Part shown: positions 16,623-24,181 of the stretch, piece by piece
Numbering within the stretch: position 1 is the stretch's first letter
Layout: each line of letters starts with the position of its first letter
Assembly: GCA_028710415.1 (NCBI GenBank)
Contig: JAQTUE010000030.1
Span: forward strand, 1 to 64,000
Source of the DNA: Paludibacter sp.
GTDB taxonomy: Bacteria; Bacteroidota; Bacteroidia; Bacteroidales; Paludibacteraceae
Direction: 5' to 3'
DNA: 64,000 bases
Position numbers and translations under genes: made by a program
The notes under the pieces: generated by a model
Database searches by the model: none
Seen by the model: only the letters and a program-made list of their open reading frames with translations
Told to the model about the DNA's origin: nothing

Positions 16623-16656
16623 AAAAGAGATAAATCGTGATTGGTTTATCTCTTTT
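16623..16656 (+). terminator. Terminator of pstCAB-phoU
   Basis: Stem AAAAGAGATAAA / TTTATCTCTTTT with a 10-nt loop, followed by T and located 50 nt after the phoU stop. Confidence 0.85.
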
Positions 16657-16695
16657 TCAGTTTAAAACTGCTGATTTACAAAAGAATTTATTTTT

Positions 16696-16753
16696 TTGTC
16701 ATATCTTTGTAACAGTTATTACACAGTCCCGAAATATCTAAGTTGTTACTTTG
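16696..16753 (+). promoter_or_regulatory. Pho-box promoter of phoB-phoR
   Basis: Units TTGTCATATCT, TTGTAACAGTT, ATTACACAGTC and CCGAAATATCT, then aagttg, then the -7 element TTACTTTG; the phoB ATG is 27 nt further on. This suggests autoregulation by PhoB. Confidence 0.68.
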
Positions 16754-16779
16754 TATCTAATTTATAATACTATAAGTGT

Positions 16780-17469
16780 ATGAATCCATATCGTATTTTA
16801 GTTGTTGACGACGAAGAAGATTTATGTGAAATTCTTCAATATAACCTGGAAACCGAAGGATATACGGTTGATGTAGCCTATTCGGCAGAGGAAGCATTGA
16901 AAAAAGACATTACCGGTTACAACCTGTTGTTACTCGATGTCATGATGGGTGAAATCTCAGGATTTAAAATGGGCCGTATCCTTAATGAAGATCCAAAGAC
17001 TGCAAACGTTCCAATTATTTACCTGACTGCCAAAGATACAGAGACCGACCGGTTAACCGGATTTAATATCGGGGCAGATGACTATATTTCAAAACCATTC
17101 TCTATCCGAGAAGTATTGGCACGTGTAAAAGCTGTCATCCGAAGAATTGAATCAAATAAAACGACCTCACTTCCTCCACTACTATTGAGCCATGAAAAAC
17201 TGGAAATGTCTTTGGACAATAAAAAAGTCATGCTCGAAGGTGTTGAAATAGCATTTACCAAGAAAGAATTTGAAATACTCAGGCTCCTGTTGGAAAATAA
17301 GAACCGTGTCTTTTCGCGTGATGAAATGCTCAACAGAGTCTGGAGTGACGAAGTAATTGTCCTCGACCGTACCATTGATGTCAACATTACCCGGCTGCGC
17401 AAGAAGATAGGCCCTTACGGAAAGAATATCGTTACCAGGTTGGGATTTGGGTATTGCTTTGAGGAATGA
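16780..17469 (+). CDS. phoB: Phosphate regulon response regulator PhoB
   Basis: 229 aa OmpR/PhoB-type regulator. The receiver domain (1-120) has acidic D10-D11, phosphoacceptor D53 in LLLDVMM, the YLTAKD threonine and the ISKPFS lysine. The C-terminal winged helix (~135-229) has the DNA-recognition region VLDRTIDVNITRLRKKIG. It is paired with a PhoR-type kinase and sits directly after pstCAB-phoU, so assignment to phosphate control is strong. The 11-bp repeats before pstC, porin-pstS, plcP-like and phoB itself are its likely binding sites. The stop codon TGA overlaps the next intergenic repeat. Confidence 0.92.
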   Translation: MNPYRILVVDDEEDLCEILQYNLETEGYTVDVAYSAEEALKKDITGYNLLLLDVMMGEISGFKMGRILNEDPKTANVPIIYLTAKDTETDRLTGFNIGADDYISKPFSIREVLARVKAVIRRIESNKTTSLPPLLLSHEKLEMSLDNKKVMLEGVEIAFTKKEFEILRLLLENKNRVFSRDEMLNRVWSDEVIVLDRTIDVNITRLRKKIGPYGKNIVTRLGFGYCFEE

Positions 17470-17572
17470 CCCCTAAATCCCCTAAAGGGGACTTTTGGTG
17501 ATTTGCTGAGAACAGAATTATTACAAAACATATCATAACTAATTTATTTCCCCTTTAGGGGTTAGGGGTTCT
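17466..17572. repeat. CCCCTAAAGGGG paired intergenic element, copy 3 (phoB-phoR)
   Basis: Left arm (17467-17491; GACCCCTAAATCCCCTAAAG...) includes the phoB stop codon. Right arm (17548-17571; TTCCCCTTTAGGGGTTAGGG...) ends one base before the phoR ATG, so its AGGGG could act as or mask a ribosome-binding site. Confidence 0.85.
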
Positions 17573-19300
17573 ATGAATTTAAACAAACGCATATTCCTGT
17601 ATTTCTTCAGCATCTTCTTTTTGATGATGGCCATTATCTGTTTCTTTCAATACCAACGTGAGAAGGAATTCCGCACAGAGCAACTTGACCAGCAACTGAC
17701 CACTTACAACTTTACCATAAACCGGTTTATCGAGGAACAACATCCCAATTGGGATAAACTTAAGGATTATGTAAGCCTTTTCCCTGACAGCACGTTGCGG
17801 GTTACGGTCATTGATACTACTGGTGTAGTCACTTTTGATTCATCGGTTAAAAAAGACACGGTACTCGAGAATCACCTGAATCGCCCTGAGATTCAAATGG
17901 CAAACTTCTCTGTTAATGGGAAAGCTATCCGCCACTCTGTATCCACCGGTAAAGATTATTATTACCTGGCCCATCGTTTTAAGCATAACTACGTCCGCAG
18001 TGCTTTGCCGTACAATGTAAGCCTGGTGAGCATGCTCAAAGCCAATACATTTTTCCTTTATTTTATGGGATTTGTATTGATCCTGGCAGTGTTGGCCCTA
18101 TACTTTATCTCCCGGAATTTCACACGCTCCATCGACCGGTTACGGATATTCACCCAGAAAGCAGAAAAGGAAGAAATGCCTGACATAGACATTGAATTCC
18201 CCAACGATGAGTTAGGTGAAATCAGCAAGAACATTGTTGAGCTTTATAAATTACTGTTGGTCACCAAGGATGAAGTAAACCGTGAACGTGAAAAACTTAT
18301 CAAGCATCTTCAAATCTCACAGGAAGGACTGGGCATCTTTTCCTCCATGAAAAAAGAAATTCTTGCCAACACTCACTTTATCCAGTATACCAATATCCTG
18401 TCCGACCAGCAATGCGAGAGTTCTGATGAGATATTTTCACTTCCCGAATTTGCTGACATCAATCAGTTTATCGATCAAAGTTTAAAGAACAACGAACTGA
18501 AGCGTAAGAAGTTGATTGTTGAGAAAGGCGGCCATGTCTTTTCAGTGCAATGTATCGTTTTTCAGGATAATACATTCGAAATATCCATTAATGATATATC
18601 CGTTCAGGAACATGAGAATGAACTGAAACGTCATCTGACACAGAACATATCCCATGAATTGAAGACTCCTGTAAGCAGTATTTTAGGCTATATGGAAAGT
18701 ATCCTGGAGAACCCGGATATGGATCCGCAACGCCAGCGCTTCTTTGTGGAACGTTCATTTCAGCAGGCTCTCAGGTTGAGTGCCCTGTTGCAGGATATTA
18801 CCACCCTCAATAAAATGGATGAAGCCAAACGGTTGTTTGAAAAAGAGCCCTGCAATGTTTCTGAAGTCATTCAGGATGTGCTCAATGATGTACATTTGGA
18901 GATAGAACAAAAGGAATGTGAAGTTCTGAATAACTTTGGAACTGATATACAAATTCTGGGTAACCGCTCATTGATTTATTCCATTTTCCGCAATCTGTTT
19001 GACAATACCCTCACCTATGCCGGCGATAAACTGGTCATCGATATTAGTTGCTACCGGGAAGACGAACAGTTCTTTTATTTCTCGTTCAGCGACAACGGTG
19101 TTGGGGTAGATGAAATACACCTGAACAGGCTCTTCGAACGTTTCTATCGTGTCGATAAAGGTCGTAGCCGCAAGATGGGTGGTACCGGACTTGGACTGGC
19201 CATTGTGAAGAATGCAGTGCTTTACCACCGGGGCAAGATCTCTGCCAAATTAGTTCCAACGGGTGGACTCAGTTTTATATTTTCATTACGGAAATATTAA
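17573..19300 (+). CDS. phoR: Phosphate regulon sensor histidine kinase PhoR
   Basis: 575 aa. TM1 (~7-25), a ~130-residue periplasmic domain, TM2 (~160-180), HAMP-like linker (ISRNFTRSIDRLRIF), a PAS-like region (~235-345), HisKA with QNISHELKTPVSSILGY where His361 is the phosphorylation site, and HATPase_c with NLFDNTLTYAG, DNGVGV and GGTGLGLAIV. Many PhoR proteins have a short periplasmic part; this larger sensor region is common in Bacteroidota PhoR. It forms an operon with phoB and probably the following MFS gene (21-nt gap). Confidence 0.92.
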   Translation: MNLNKRIFLYFFSIFFLMMAIICFFQYQREKEFRTEQLDQQLTTYNFTINRFIEEQHPNWDKLKDYVSLFPDSTLRVTVIDTTGVVTFDSSVKKDTVLENHLNRPEIQMANFSVNGKAIRHSVSTGKDYYYLAHRFKHNYVRSALPYNVSLVSMLKANTFFLYFMGFVLILAVLALYFISRNFTRSIDRLRIFTQKAEKEEMPDIDIEFPNDELGEISKNIVELYKLLLVTKDEVNREREKLIKHLQISQEGLGIFSSMKKEILANTHFIQYTNILSDQQCESSDEIFSLPEFADINQFIDQSLKNNELKRKKLIVEKGGHVFSVQCIVFQDNTFEISINDISVQEHENELKRHLTQNISHELKTPVSSILGYMESILENPDMDPQRQRFFVERSFQQALRLSALLQDITTLNKMDEAKRLFEKEPCNVSEVIQDVLNDVHLEIEQKECEVLNNFGTDIQILGNRSLIYSIFRNLFDNTLTYAGDKLVIDISCYREDEQFFYFSFSDNGVGVDEIHLNRLFERFYRVDKGRSRKMGGTGLGLAIVKNAVLYHRGKISAKLVPTGGLSFIFSLRKY

Positions 19301-19321
19301 TCCACTAAATCCAGACAACCT

Positions 19322-20566
19322 ATGCCTGTATTCCGCAATAAATGGACACCCCTCTTTTTAAGCAACTTCCTGGGAGTTTTCAATGACAATTTTGTAAAGA
19401 ATTGCATCATATTTATTGCTGTAGGTTGGTCAATGCCCCGATGGATGACACAGTCGCAACTGATATCCCTGGTTTCAGCTTCCCTGATAGTACCTTATCT
19501 GTTCCTTTCACCCTGGGCGGGTCGGTTGGCGGTTATCTACTCCAAAAAGAAAGTATTCCGCGTGTGCAAGTTGCTTGAAATCCCGGTACTTTTATTAGCT
19601 TGTGTTGCATTTTATTTTCAATGGGTCATGGTCGCTGTCTTTACAGTGTTGATTATGGGCATTTTGAGCTGTATGTATTCACCTTCCAAGTACAGTTTGA
19701 TCAGGGATATCGGGGGTGAAGAAGGTGTTTCGTTTGGTAGCGGTGTCTTCGAAATGATGGCTTTTCTGGGCATACTCACCGGTACAGTAGCAGCTTCTAT
19801 AGTTTCTGACATTTATAATTCCTGGTTGGTCTTCGGACTCTTTATTGGATTAGCTGTATTGGGTTACCTGGTTACAAGTTCCATCAAGGCAAAAGAATTA
19901 CCCGAGAACAAAGAAGGTGTTGGAACATTAAACCCCATACGCTTTTTAATAGAATCCTACCGTTTTGCCCGCTCACATTCAAATGTCAACAGTGCTGTAT
20001 TCGGGGCGTCCGCCTTCTGGCTTATCGGAGGCATATTGCAAATGAACCTGGTGATCCACTGCAAGCATGTCTATCAGGCTTCGAATACCACTACGGGCCT
20101 TGTAATGGCCTGTGCAGCTATTGGCATTGCAACCGGTTGCTGGGCAGCGGGCCGGATCTCAGGCAAAGAAGTAAAAAAAGGCTTAATACTCATAGGAATC
20201 GGTGGCATGAGCATCCTGTTTTTCATACTGACCTACTTCCACCCTGTACTATGGCTCTTTGTGTTTTGTGTATTCAGCGTGGCATTTCTGGGAGGACTGT
20301 TTCAAATACCATGCCTGTCGATGCTCCAAAATGCAAACCTGGGTCGTAAACTGGGCGATATGATTGGTTACCTGAATCTTATCACGTTTGTGTTTGTGCT
20401 CCTGGGCACCTTCCTATTCTCCTTGACTACCTATTTTACTTCCGAAAACAGTTTTGCTGTATTTGGAGTTATTCTCGCCACATGTCTCCTGGTAACATTT
20501 TACTTCCTAAAAAAGTCTCCTGAATATTGGATTGAGACTAAGAAAATGTTGACCCCTAACCCCTAA
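19322..20566 (+). CDS. MFS transporter, LplT-like
   Basis: 414 aa with about twelve hydrophobic segments. The N-terminal FLSNFLGVFNDNFVKN motif is characteristic of the lysophospholipid transporter LplT/acyltransferase-linked MFS group, and LAVIYSKKKVFRVCK resembles the loop 2-3 motif. The substrate is not provable from sequence. Co-transcription with phoBR hints at a lipid or phosphate-linked task. The last codons (TPNP) and the TAA stop are encoded by the intergenic CCCCTAA repeat, so the C-terminus has been set by repeat DNA. Confidence 0.75.
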   Translation: MPVFRNKWTPLFLSNFLGVFNDNFVKNCIIFIAVGWSMPRWMTQSQLISLVSASLIVPYLFLSPWAGRLAVIYSKKKVFRVCKLLEIPVLLLACVAFYFQWVMVAVFTVLIMGILSCMYSPSKYSLIRDIGGEEGVSFGSGVFEMMAFLGILTGTVAASIVSDIYNSWLVFGLFIGLAVLGYLVTSSIKAKELPENKEGVGTLNPIRFLIESYRFARSHSNVNSAVFGASAFWLIGGILQMNLVIHCKHVYQASNTTTGLVMACAAIGIATGCWAAGRISGKEVKKGLILIGIGGMSILFFILTYFHPVLWLFVFCVFSVAFLGGLFQIPCLSMLQNANLGRKLGDMIGYLNLITFVFVLLGTFLFSLTTYFTSENSFAVFGVILATCLLVTFYFLKKSPEYWIETKKMLTPNP

Positions 20567-20692
20567 AGGGGAATAAAAAACCCTAACCCCTAAAGGGGAA
20601 CTAAGTTACTTTTGTCTCCTATTAAAAGCCCCTGATCTTTATAAAGATCAGGGGCTTTTCTTTACTCCCCTTTAGGGGTCGGGGGTTCTTTT
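20551..20692. repeat. CCCCTAAAGGGG paired intergenic element, copy 4 with doubled left arm
   Basis: Two left arms in tandem (20551-20571 and 20580-20600; each ACCCCTAAAGGGGAA-like) and one right arm at 20665-20690 (CTCCCCTTTAGGGGTCGGGG...). The left arm supplies the stop codon of the MFS gene, and an intrinsic terminator sits between the arms. Confidence 0.85.
20624..20659. terminator. Perfect palindromic terminator after phoBR-MFS
   Basis: AAAAGCCCCTGATCTTTA and its exact reverse complement, an 18-bp arm with essentially no loop, ending in CTTTTC. Probably the operon terminator. Confidence 0.85.
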
Positions 20693-20821
20693 AAAAACCA
20701 TGTTGTAAAACATACAAAACTGAAATACACTTTTCATAGAGATTTCATACATTGCCATACGATTTTTTCATTATAAAAAACAACAATTTTTTAGTATTAA
20801 TTCTTTTAATTTTAATACAGT

Positions 20822-22981
20822 ATGAAAGTATATCAATCGAATGAAATTAAAAACATTTCACTGCTGGGATCGTCCGGCTCGGGGAAAACCACTCTCGCTG
20901 AAGCTATGCTTTTCGAGAGTGGTGTTATAAAACGCAGAGGCACTGTGAATGGCCAAAACACTGTCTCTGATTATTTCCCTGTTGAAAAAGAGTATGGCTA
21001 TTCCGTCTTTTCCACCATCATCCAAACTGAATGGCATGAAAAGAAACTGAATTTTATTGACTGCCCGGGTTCTGACGATTTTATCGGGGGCGTAGTGACT
21101 TCACTCAATGTAACCGATACCGCCCTTATCCTTCTCAACACCCAATACGGTGTCGAAGTCGGAACCAACAATCACTTCCGTTATACCGAAAAATTTAATA
21201 AACCCGTTATTTTTGTTACCAACCATTTGGATCAGGAAAAAGCTGATTTCGATAAGACGCTGGAACAATTGAAGGATAATTACGGCAATAAAATTGTTCA
21301 GATCCAATACCCTATTGTTGTAGGTCCACAATTTAATGCTGTGGTTGATGTGTTGAAAATGAAAATGTATCGTTGGAAACCTGAAGGTGGTGTTCCCGAT
21401 GTGCTGGAAATTCCCGATAATGAAATAGAAAAAGCACAGAACCTGCATAACCTCTTAGTAGAAGCGGCAGCCGAACATGATGAGGCATTAATGGAAAAGT
21501 TCTTCGACCAGGGATCCCTGACTGAAGATGAAATGCGTATCGGTATTCGCAAAGGATTGCTTACCCGCCAAATGTTCCCCGTTTTCTGCGTATGTGCCGG
21601 ACGTGACATGTGTGTTCGCCGGTTAATGGAATTTGTATGCAACGTATCTCCAAGTGTAAACCAAACCGAGAAACCTAAGACTATCGATGGCATTGAAGTA
21701 ACTGCTGATGCCAAGGGGCCTACCAGCATTTATGTATTTAAAACAAGTGTTGAACCGCATATTGGTGAAGTATCGTACTTTAAGGTAATGAGTGGTACGC
21801 TCAAAGAAGGTGATGACCTGGTGAATGTTGACCGTAGCTCCAAGGAACGTATTAGCCAGATATTCTCAGTAGCCGGTCAAATCCGTACAAAAGTAGATTT
21901 ACTTGTTGCCGGTGACATAGGTGCCACTGTGAAACTAAAAGACACCCGCACCGGGAATACCCTGAATGCAAAGGGTTGCGAATATGACTTTAAGGAAATT
22001 AAATATCCGGAACCCAAATACCGCAGGGCTATTAAGGCCAAGCTGGAATCGGATGAGGAAAAACTAAGTGAAGTGCTTACCCGCATGCACGAAGAAGATC
22101 CAACCTGGATTGTTGAACAGTCTAAAGAATTAAAGCAAACCATACTCTATGGCCAGGGGGAATTCCACCTGCGTACCCTGAAATGGCGTGTTGAAAATAA
22201 TGATAAGATTCAGATTGAATTTAAGGAACCAAAGATTCCTTATCGTGAAACCATAACCAAGAATGCCCGTGCCGATTACCGTCATAAAAAACAATCGGGT
22301 GGTTCTGGTCAGTTTGGTGAAGTACATCTCATTGTGGAGCCATATTACGAAGGTATGCCGGCTCCTGATACTTTCCGTTTTAATGGACAAGAGTTTAAGA
22401 TCAGTAACCGTGACTCCCAGGAAATACAACTGGAATGGGGTGGTAAACTGGTACTGGTGAACAGTATCGTCGGTGGCGCTATTGATTTGCGCTTCCTGCC
22501 TGCTATCATGAAAGGGATTATGGAACGTATGGAGCAAGGGCCACTCACAGGTTCGTATGCCCGTGACGTGCGTGTCATTGTCTATGATGGCAAGATGCAT
22601 CCGGTTGATTCCAATGAAATATCCTTCCGTCTTGCAGGTCGTAACGCCTTCTCGCAAGCTTTCAAGGAAGCGGGTCCTAAACTGCTGGAACCTATCTACG
22701 ATGTGGTAGTTCAAGCCCCTTCCGACCGGTTGGGTGATGTTATGGGTGATCTCCAGGGACGCCGTGCAGTCATCATGGGCATGCATAGTGAGAAAGGGTA
22801 CGAAAAGTTGTCTGCTAAAATACCTTTGAAAGAATTGGGAAGTTATTCCACTACCCTGAGTTCTCTGACCGGTGGCCGGGCTTCATTCTCTATGAAGTTT
22901 GCAAGCTACGAACTGGTACCCATGGATATTCAGGATAAACTACTCAAGGAATACGAAGCTACCAAGAAAGAAGAAGAATAA
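20822..22981 (+). CDS. fusA2: EF-G2-type elongation factor G paralog with altered switch regions
   Basis: 719 aa with the five-domain EF-G layout: G domain (1-~285), domain II (~300-390), domains III-V to the end. P-loop GSSGSGKTT (16-24) and NHLD (134-137, for NKxD) are present. The switch II motif DTPGH of active EF-G reads DCPGSDDF at 80-87, with Ser84 replacing the catalytic His. The switch I RGITI block reads EYGYSV (57-62) and lacks the Mg-coordinating Thr. I recall that Bacteroides thetaiotaomicron has such an EF-G2, reported to translocate ribosomes without GTP hydrolysis and to support growth under starvation. This is very probably its ortholog. Ends at a strong terminator. Confidence 0.9.
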   Translation: MKVYQSNEIKNISLLGSSGSGKTTLAEAMLFESGVIKRRGTVNGQNTVSDYFPVEKEYGYSVFSTIIQTEWHEKKLNFIDCPGSDDFIGGVVTSLNVTDTALILLNTQYGVEVGTNNHFRYTEKFNKPVIFVTNHLDQEKADFDKTLEQLKDNYGNKIVQIQYPIVVGPQFNAVVDVLKMKMYRWKPEGGVPDVLEIPDNEIEKAQNLHNLLVEAAAEHDEALMEKFFDQGSLTEDEMRIGIRKGLLTRQMFPVFCVCAGRDMCVRRLMEFVCNVSPSVNQTEKPKTIDGIEVTADAKGPTSIYVFKTSVEPHIGEVSYFKVMSGTLKEGDDLVNVDRSSKERISQIFSVAGQIRTKVDLLVAGDIGATVKLKDTRTGNTLNAKGCEYDFKEIKYPEPKYRRAIKAKLESDEEKLSEVLTRMHEEDPTWIVEQSKELKQTILYGQGEFHLRTLKWRVENNDKIQIEFKEPKIPYRETITKNARADYRHKKQSGGSGQFGEVHLIVEPYYEGMPAPDTFRFNGQEFKISNRDSQEIQLEWGGKLVLVNSIVGGAIDLRFLPAIMKGIMERMEQGPLTGSYARDVRVIVYDGKMHPVDSNEISFRLAGRNAFSQAFKEAGPKLLEPIYDVVVQAPSDRLGDVMGDLQGRRAVIMGMHSEKGYEKLSAKIPLKELGSYSTTLSSLTGGRASFSMKFASYELVPMDIQDKLLKEYEATKKEEE

Positions 22982-23007
22982 TAATTTCTATTAATGCACA
23001 TTAAATG

Positions 23008-23044
23008 AAAAGGCTGACTCATTAATTATTTGAGTCAGCCTTTT
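23008..23044. terminator. Terminator of the EF-G2 gene
   Basis: Perfect 14-bp stem AAAAGGCTGACTCA / TGAGTCAGCCTTTT, 9-nt loop, followed by ATTTTT. Confidence 0.92.
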
Positions 23045-23104
23045 ATTTTTCAACTATCAAAAGAAATACTAATAGTTAACTTATTCCTTTTCTTTTTTTT
23101 CTTC

Positions 23105-23423
23105 AAACCTTATTTTTCTTGTTTTTTACCCTTCGTAGAAAATATGACACCCTAAGACCCACCCTTATTCCCTACTTTTAAAATTGAAATCACTGAGAAA
23201 TATTTCTATCTGCTAAATATCTTCACTTGACTTCATTTCGACTACTACATCCATTTATTGATGCACTAATAATTAATTTCAAACTACCTGACTTCTTCCA
23301 AATCTAGTTATTGCTATTTGATTCTAATGCAAGTATTAATCTGTATATAAATAAGCGAATAAGGGTGGGTCTTAGGGGGTCATATTTTCTACGAAGGGTA
23401 AAAAACAAGAAAAATAAGGTTTT
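23105..23423. mobile_element. Transposase-less derivative of the RAYT element, copy 1
   Basis: 319 bp bounded by terminal inverted repeats of about 66 bp with a single mismatch. They begin AAACCTTATTTTTCTTG, pass through ACCCTTCGTAGAAAA (carrying the GTAG tetranucleotide found in REP sequences) and end near CCCACCCTTATTC. The sequence just inside the left repeat (TTATTCCCTACTTTTAA) equals the last codons and stop of the transposase gene in copy 3, so this is a deletion or replacement derivative of the autonomous element. Confidence 0.82.
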
Positions 23424-23643
23424 AAATATAAAGCAAATATAAACTTTTTGACTCCATGCAATTTACCTTTCATTATTTATTTCGAATGCACTACAAAGTA
23501 TATTTCTTACTTCTGAATATCAAAAAAGTAAAGATAAAACATGACAAATTTACGATAGATTCGACATTCAAATTTGCAAAATAGACATTTTAAATTATTA
23601 ATTTTTATCATGGGTCAGGAATTCGTAATTTATTCTTTTCTTA
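23424..23643. repeat. Spacer unit B1 of the RAYT array
   Basis: About 220 bp between element copies 1 and 2. Highly similar to 23962-24181; conserved blocks include TTATTTCGAATGCACTACAA and GACATTCAAATTTGCAAAAT. With the flanking element it forms a 538-539-bp tandem period. No gene seen. Confidence 0.75.
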
Positions 23644-23962
23644 AAACCTTATTTTTCTTGTTTTTTACCCTTCGTAGAAAACATAATCTCCCAGTACCCA
23701 TACCCTTATTCCCTCATTTTAAAGTTGAAATCACTGATAAATATTTTAATATGCTAAATATTTACAAGACTAGAATTCCGATTCTTTATCCATTTAGCGA
23801 AGCACTAATAATTAATTTCAGACGTCCTGACTTCTTGCAAATTTAGTCGTAGCAATTAGATTCTAATACGAAAGTTGATCTATTTAAAAAATAAGCGAAT
23901 AAGGGTGGGGTGTAGGTGTCTTGTTTTCTACGAAGGGTGAAAAATAAAAAATAAGGTTTTAA
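23643..23962. mobile_element. Transposase-less derivative of the RAYT element, copy 2
   Basis: 320 bp with the same outer repeat core (AAAACCTTATTTTTCTTG...ACCCTTCGTAGAAAA) and an internal region clearly related to copy 1. The ~20 bp inside the GTAG core no longer match each other as well as in copy 1, so this copy looks older. Confidence 0.8.
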
Positions 23963-24181
23963 ATATAAGACCAATATAAACTTACTGATTTCTTGCGATT
24001 CATCTGTCATTATTTATTTCGAATGCACTACAAAGTATATTATTTCCTTCTGAATATCAAAGAAGTAAAGATAAGACATAACAAATTTACGAAAGATGGG
24101 ACATTCAAATTTGCAAAATGGACATTTTAACTTATTGATTTTTATCATGGGGTCAGGAATTCTGAATTTATTCTTTTCTTA
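23962..24181. repeat. Spacer unit B2 of the RAYT array
   Basis: Second copy of the ~220-bp spacer, differing from B1 by scattered substitutions. It shows that element plus spacer was duplicated as a block or arose by repeated insertion next to the same sequence. Confidence 0.75.

Noticed and set aside
22130..22786. A 218-codon open frame on the minus strand
   Set aside because: It lies wholly inside the EF-G2 gene in the opposite direction. Its composition is that of an antisense shadow and it has no promoter.
23574..23846. A 90-codon frame across the second RAYT derivative
   Set aside because: It runs through the terminal repeat and spacer and is not preserved in the first copy, so it is not a gene.
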